A stretch of 8,789 bases of DNA from Bacteroidales bacterium. GTDB taxonomy: Bacteria > Bacteroidota > Bacteroidia > Bacteroidales > UBA7960. The notes under the pieces are model-generated. The model did no database searches and was not told the origin of the DNA. It saw only the letters and a list, made by a program, of their open reading frames with translations. Shown piece after piece: positions 5,921 through 8,789 of the stretch. The stretch spans positions 1 to 8,789 of the forward strand of contig SLSG01000282.1 in assembly GCA_007130545.1 (NCBI GenBank), in the 5' to 3' direction. Made by a program: the position numbers and the translations under genes. Within the stretch, counting starts at the first letter, position 1; each line of letters opens with the position of its first letter.

Positions 5921-7426
5921 TTACCTATTCACGCCCATCGGACTCCCGACCCGGTCCATTGCACAGCGAAAACCAATGTCGTTTGCAGACTCATTCTGGT
6001 CGAGATATCTCCTGGTACCAGGGTTGAGCCAATAGGCACGGTCGCGCCAGCTGCCGCCCTTGAAGACCCTGGTCTGGTCAGTTATCAGGCTGGTCTCGCC
6101 AAAGCTGTACATGCGCTGGGTATCCGAGATGTCTTCGGCTTCCTCACCCTCCATCAATTCGATATCCAGAATCTCAAGCTGTGACATGGCGTCTCCGTCG
6201 CGGTAGTTGATGTTGTTTGCACGCCGGTAGTTCTGCCTGGTATCATCGGGATCGTCCAACCTGCGGATCAGGCGACCCGTTTCCGGATCCCTTTCCAAAA
6301 AGCTCCCGTCTTCATCCCTGATGGTCTCAAATACGTTTCCACGGAACGGACGAAAGTCGGCCACAGCTTCATGGGAAAGTGGGCGGTACACATCTTTTAC
6401 CCACTCATTGACATTGCCTGCCATATGGTACAGTCCGTAATCATTCGGCCAGGAGGACCTGGCGGGTACGGTGATCTCTCCGGCATCGTTCAGGTTCCCT
6501 GCCACGCCCATCATGTCTCCGCGTCCACGCTGGAAATTGGCCAGGAAGGTCCCACGTGTCCTTCTTTCCGCACTGCGCAGGTGTTGCCCGTCCCACGGGT
6601 ATTGACGGCGCTCCACAATGCGCTCGTCTATCGTATTGCCCTTCAGTCCCAATGCGGCAAACTCCCATTCTGCTTCTGTAGGAAGCCTGTAGCGGGGAAG
6701 GAAAATTCCATCTTCACGTCTTATCAGACGGTTCTCGTTGTTTGGGTCCAGGTCACGCCGTGTAACGGCATCACTTCTGTAAAGCCCCGCGAGGTATGCT
6801 TCCGTAGTGAAAAAGTTGTCTGCGGAAACATCTCTCTGGTCCCATTCCATATAACCTTTATCCACCAGGATCATCTCGTTTACCCTGTCGGTACGCCAGG
6901 CGGCATAGTCCTTCGCCTGTACCCAGCTGACACCTACCACCGGGTAGTCGTGATAGGCAGGATGCCTCAGGTAGTTTTCCACAAACGGTTCATTGTAGGC
7001 CAGGGGGTCCCGCCAGACCAGGGTGTCGGGCAGGGCATTCATGTAGACCTGATGCGGACGTCCATCCTCACCTGCGCGAAATACTCTGTTCAGCCAGTAA
7101 AGATATTCAAGGTAATCCAGGTTGGTAACCTCGGTCTCGTCCATATAAAAGGAAGACACGGTGACCCGACGCTGGATGTTGTTCCAGTCGAACATCACAT
7201 CATCCACGGTGCGTCCCATCACAAAAGTGCCTCCTTCCACAAACACCAGTCCGGGACCCAATTCCTGTTCCCGGTACTGCGATACTTCAAACCCGCCTGA
7301 GCCCTCGTGGTTGTAACGCCAACCCGTTGTGTTGGATACTTCCTGCCTGCCACATGAGGAAGCCACAATGGCAGTGGTCAGAAAAAGCAGGGCGGGAAGA
7401 TTGAAGAAATGGTGATTCCGTCTCAT
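5921..7426 (-). CDS. gldJ: GldJ-like gliding motility/type IX secretion lipoprotein (SUMF1/FGE fold)
   Basis: A 501-residue lipoprotein. A basic N-terminus and hydrophobic stretch end at VASSC with the lipid-bearing cysteine at C25, so it should be anchored on the periplasmic side of a membrane. The rest is a formylglycine-generating-enzyme-type domain: GLVFVEGGTFVMG (59-71), FYMDETEVTNLDYLEYL (93-109), YPVVGVSWVQA (161-171), YRLPTEAEWEFAA (246-258), YGLYHMAGNVNEWVKD (330-345), GGSWRDRAYW (457-466) and GFRCAMDR (485-492). TGWRYN (34-39) followed by the ELGPGLVFVEGG lead-in is what I know from GldJ/GldK proteins of Bacteroidota, where these proteins are structural parts of the gliding/secretion machinery. 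GldJ is preferred to GldK/PorK because murF follows and no gldL/M/N genes follow. The cysteine pair that binds copper in true formylglycine-generating enzymes is absent after GGSW. ATG 7426 is chosen because it puts the signal peptide first; an upstream in-frame TTG at 7453 adds nine charged residues. Confidence 0.8.
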   Translation of the reverse strand: MRRNHHFFNLPALLFLTTAIVASSCGRQEVSNTTGWRYNHEGSGGFEVSQYREQELGPGLVFVEGGTFVMGRTVDDVMFDWNNIQRRVTVSSFYMDETEVTNLDYLEYLYWLNRVFRAGEDGRPHQVYMNALPDTLVWRDPLAYNEPFVENYLRHPAYHDYPVVGVSWVQAKDYAAWRTDRVNEMILVDKGYMEWDQRDVSADNFFTTEAYLAGLYRSDAVTRRDLDPNNENRLIRREDGIFLPRYRLPTEAEWEFAALGLKGNTIDERIVERRQYPWDGQHLRSAERRTRGTFLANFQRGRGDMMGVAGNLNDAGEITVPARSSWPNDYGLYHMAGNVNEWVKDVYRPLSHEAVADFRPFRGNVFETIRDEDGSFLERDPETGRLIRRLDDPDDTRQNYRRANNINYRDGDAMSQLEILDIELMEGEEAEDISDTQRMYSFGETSLITDQTRVFKGGSWRDRAYWLNPGTRRYLDQNESANDIGFRCAMDRVGSPMGVNR

Positions 7427-7450
7427 ATTTCGCTTGATTTTGTGCGCGTA

Positions 7451-7458
7451 CAAAAATA
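7451..7458 (-). promoter_or_regulatory. possible -7 promoter element ahead of gldJ
   Basis: The minus strand reads TATTTTTG, a full match to the Bacteroidota -7 consensus TAnnTTTG, in the 33-base porP-gldJ gap. A start about 7 bases downstream would leave a leader of roughly 18 bases before ATG 7426. No TTTG or TTG is seen at the matching -33 distance, and the region is AT-rich, so chance is a real possibility. Confidence 0.3.
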
Positions 7459-7459
7459 A

Positions 7460-8455
7460 CTAAAAAGCAGGACAGTTTAGTATACGGTATTTTATGTTTT
7501 TTGATTCACTATACATCGAAAAAATTACACTTATTTCATGTATGCCTTGTGTGGCACCTGAAAAACCGGAGAGGGAATGGTCATAACTGTAGCCCATCCG
7601 GAATGCCCCGAACTCCGCTCCCAGCAGATAGACAAGGGTATAGGGCCGACCCAGGTCCTGCCTGAGCCAAACCCCGGCCAGTAAGGGATCCAGTCCGGCA
7701 TACAGGCCGTAATTGATCCTGGTGAAAGGTGCCTGGTGCTGTACAATGATGTTGGGTGAAATGGAAAAGGTCCCTGATTGTGGCCCCCTTTGCGACTGGT
7801 GTCCTCCACGCGGCTGCTGCCCCTGTCCCGGCCGTAGATGCATGCCAAAATGGGCGGTATATTTTCTGCTGAGCCGCTGTTCGCTGTTCTGGTAAAAGGC
7901 TTCGACAGGTTCAGAAAGGTTGTGGGCAGCAATCCCCCCGTATATGTTCTCAGAGTAAAACAGGATGCCGGCCGCAAAATTGGCGTAGCCGACCTGGTCG
8001 TACAATGGGACCGGCTCCCCATCCACCGCCCATTCCAGGTCCTGCCACTTGAAGTCACTCCGGGTGTATCCTGCCTGGGCGCCGAAATGGATATGGAAGT
8101 CGTCGGATGCCCGCAGGTGATAGGTGTAAATGCCCGACACCTGGTTCTTCATGATCAGCCCGGCCTGCAGGTCACTGGTGATCAGCAGGCCCAGTCCGCC
8201 ATACAATGGCCTTACAAAGCCATCGTATGAGAAATTAAAAGTAGAGAAGGTGTTAAAGCCTACGAATGGCTGTGCCCTGGAATTCAAAACAAAGCGGTAG
8301 GCACCCGTAGATCCGGCAAATGCCGGATTCAGGTAAAGGGGGGAGGAAAAGAATTGTGAAAAAATCGGATCCTGTCCCATGGATGCGGATGCACCCAGCA
8401 GGAGGGATGAAAAAATAATCAGCCTGAAAACCCTTTTTGCCGATGGAAGTCTCAT
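7460..8455 (-). CDS. PorP/SprF-family type IX secretion outer-membrane protein
   Basis: A 331-residue protein with a signal peptide (RLPSAKR, then a hydrophobic run to about residue 24, probable cleavage before Q28). The mature N-terminus QDPIFSQFFSSPLYLNPAFAG (28-48) is the family hallmark. The remainder alternates in short amphipathic strands rich in Gly, Tyr and Phe, as expected for an outer-membrane beta-barrel. MGYSYDHSLSGF (287-298), HEISVIF (306-312) and the terminal CPAF are also typical of the family's C-terminus. PorP/SprF proteins take part in type IX secretion or in surface attachment of its substrates (SprF with the adhesin SprB). Genomes usually hold several paralogues, so no single-gene symbol is given. 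A Gln/Gly/Arg-rich segment (209-226) interrupts the barrel, probably a loop. It lies 33 bases upstream of gldJ on the same strand, suggesting cotranscription. Confidence 0.87.
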   Translation of the reverse strand: MRLPSAKRVFRLIIFSSLLLGASASMGQDPIFSQFFSSPLYLNPAFAGSTGAYRFVLNSRAQPFVGFNTFSTFNFSYDGFVRPLYGGLGLLITSDLQAGLIMKNQVSGIYTYHLRASDDFHIHFGAQAGYTRSDFKWQDLEWAVDGEPVPLYDQVGYANFAAGILFYSENIYGGIAAHNLSEPVEAFYQNSEQRLSRKYTAHFGMHLRPGQGQQPRGGHQSQRGPQSGTFSISPNIIVQHQAPFTRINYGLYAGLDPLLAGVWLRQDLGRPYTLVYLLGAEFGAFRMGYSYDHSLSGFSGATQGIHEISVIFSMYSESKNIKYRILNCPAF

Positions 8456-8684
8456 TAAGCTGTCGTAGAAATCGCATTAATCCGTCCTATCGGAAACGAA
8501 AATAAGGCATTATTGTTATTAATACAAGTATAATAGTCCATTCCCTAATGATTAAAGTTTTTTTAGATATTTGATATACAGCTATATGTGCGTGTTGCGG
8601 ATGCCCAAAAAATATGCCCCCGTTTTTTTCGTTTTAAAACAAGTCATGCCTGTGGGGTGTTACTTTTACAAGGAATGAATAATT
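8456..8684. other. divergent intergenic region
   Basis: This 229-base gap between the porP start and the plus-strand gene is clearly more AT-rich than the coding sequence around it and has no credible ORF. Both flanking genes are transcribed outward from it, so it should hold two promoters. The minus-strand candidate is listed separately. For the plus-strand gene only TACTTTTA (8661-8668) resembles a -7 element, without a good -33 partner. A short inverted repeat, ATATA-CAGC-TATAT, sits at 8574-8587 and a palindrome GTTTTAAAAC at 8631-8640; neither is convincing as an operator. Confidence 0.6.
8525..8556 (-). promoter_or_regulatory. candidate promoter for porP-gldJ
   Basis: On the minus strand TTTA (8556-8553) is followed after 20 bases by TATACTTG (8532-8525). 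This is close to the Bacteroidota pattern TTTG...TAnnTTTG with one mismatch in each element and a normal spacing. It would give a leader of about 60 bases ahead of the ATG at 8455. The AT-rich setting raises the chance of a false match. Confidence 0.4.
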
Positions 8685-8789
8685 ATGATGTCAACGCAAC
8701 GGCTGTTCATTATTTTTGTCGGATTGATGCTGCTGCATCTGGGGGGCTTCCCTTCCGGTGATCGCATCCAGGTCAGACTTGCACATGAA
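8685..8789 (+). CDS. 5' end of an exported protein gene, function unknown
   Basis: Thirty-five codons run from ATG 8685 to the right edge without a stop. A second ATG follows at once (8688). The peptide begins with a short polar/basic stretch (MSTQR), then a hydrophobic run (LFIIFVGLMLLHLGG), then a polar segment (SGDRIQVRLAHE), which is the pattern of a signal peptide. AAGGA about 8 bases upstream could serve as a ribosome binding site. The protein is therefore probably exported, but nothing here identifies it. Its position next to the porP-gldJ pair makes another type IX secretion component possible; in Flavobacterium, as I recall, gldJ lies next to porU/porV. That is a guess from context only. 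Confidence 0.6.
   Translation, partial: MMSTQRLFIIFVGLMLLHLGGFPSGDRIQVRLAHE

Noticed and set aside
6371..7300. A 309-codon plus-strand open frame opposite gldJ
   Set aside because: It is fully antisense to a gene with clear conserved motifs, has no recognisable domain, and its composition follows the opposite strand.
7427..7453. TTG start for gldJ nine codons upstream of ATG 7426
   Set aside because: It would put extra charged residues ahead of the lipoprotein signal peptide, and the TTG overlaps the -7-like motif.
8574..8587. Inverted repeat ATATA-CAGC-TATAT as an operator
   Set aside because: Five-base AT-only arms in an AT-rich region are expected by chance.
8631..8640. Palindrome GTTTTAAAAC
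   Set aside because: Short and AT-dominated, with no second copy seen; not enough to call a binding site.

Overview
The window looks like a stretch of a Bacteroidota chromosome, probably from an anaerobic, moderately GC-rich member of the Bacteroidales/Marinilabiliales type. Three things suggest this: a PorP/SprF-family protein next to a GldJ-like lipoprotein (type IX secretion and gliding, a Bacteroidota-restricted system), promoter-like motifs of the Bacteroidota -33/-7 kind, and a 2-oxoacid:ferredoxin oxidoreductase subunit, which is typical of anaerobic metabolism. Species cannot be named from the sequence. I see no tRNA, rRNA, CRISPR array, insertion sequence or phage gene.

Layout, read in the direction of transcription of the main block (minus strand, right to left). 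At the far right, a gene with a signal-peptide-like start (8685 to the edge) runs the other way; only its first 35 codons are present. A 229-base AT-rich divergent intergenic region (8456-8684) separates it from porP (8455-7460) and gldJ (7426-5921), a type IX secretion/gliding pair. A strong strand-specific terminator (5869-5900) follows gldJ. Then come murF (5855-4512) and anmK (4508-3312), separated by 3 bases, then a sodium:solute symporter (3268-1820), a class III (CaiB/BaiF) CoA-transferase (1779-529), and the 5' part of a 2-oxoacid oxidoreductase alpha subunit (551 to the edge). The last two overlap by 23 bases.

How the genes may work together: PorP and GldJ belong to the outer-membrane/periplasmic side of type IX secretion and gliding. 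MurF completes the cytoplasmic UDP-MurNAc-pentapeptide and AnmK returns anhydro-MurNAc from wall turnover, so this pair covers cell-wall synthesis and recycling. The symporter, CoA-transferase and oxidoreductase could form a module that imports an organic acid, activates it as a CoA thioester and interconverts a 2-oxoacid with its acyl-CoA. Alternatively the symporter could belong with anmK as a wall-sugar importer. The sequence alone does not decide between these.

The most notable points are a terminator only 13 bases upstream of the murF start codon, a Gly/Ala/Ser/Asp-rich, internally repeated insertion in AnmK, a GldJ that has the formylglycine-generating-enzyme fold motifs but not its metal-binding cysteines, and the unassigned symporter/CoA-transferase/oxidoreductase set. 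I did not find clear evidence of a wholly new system.
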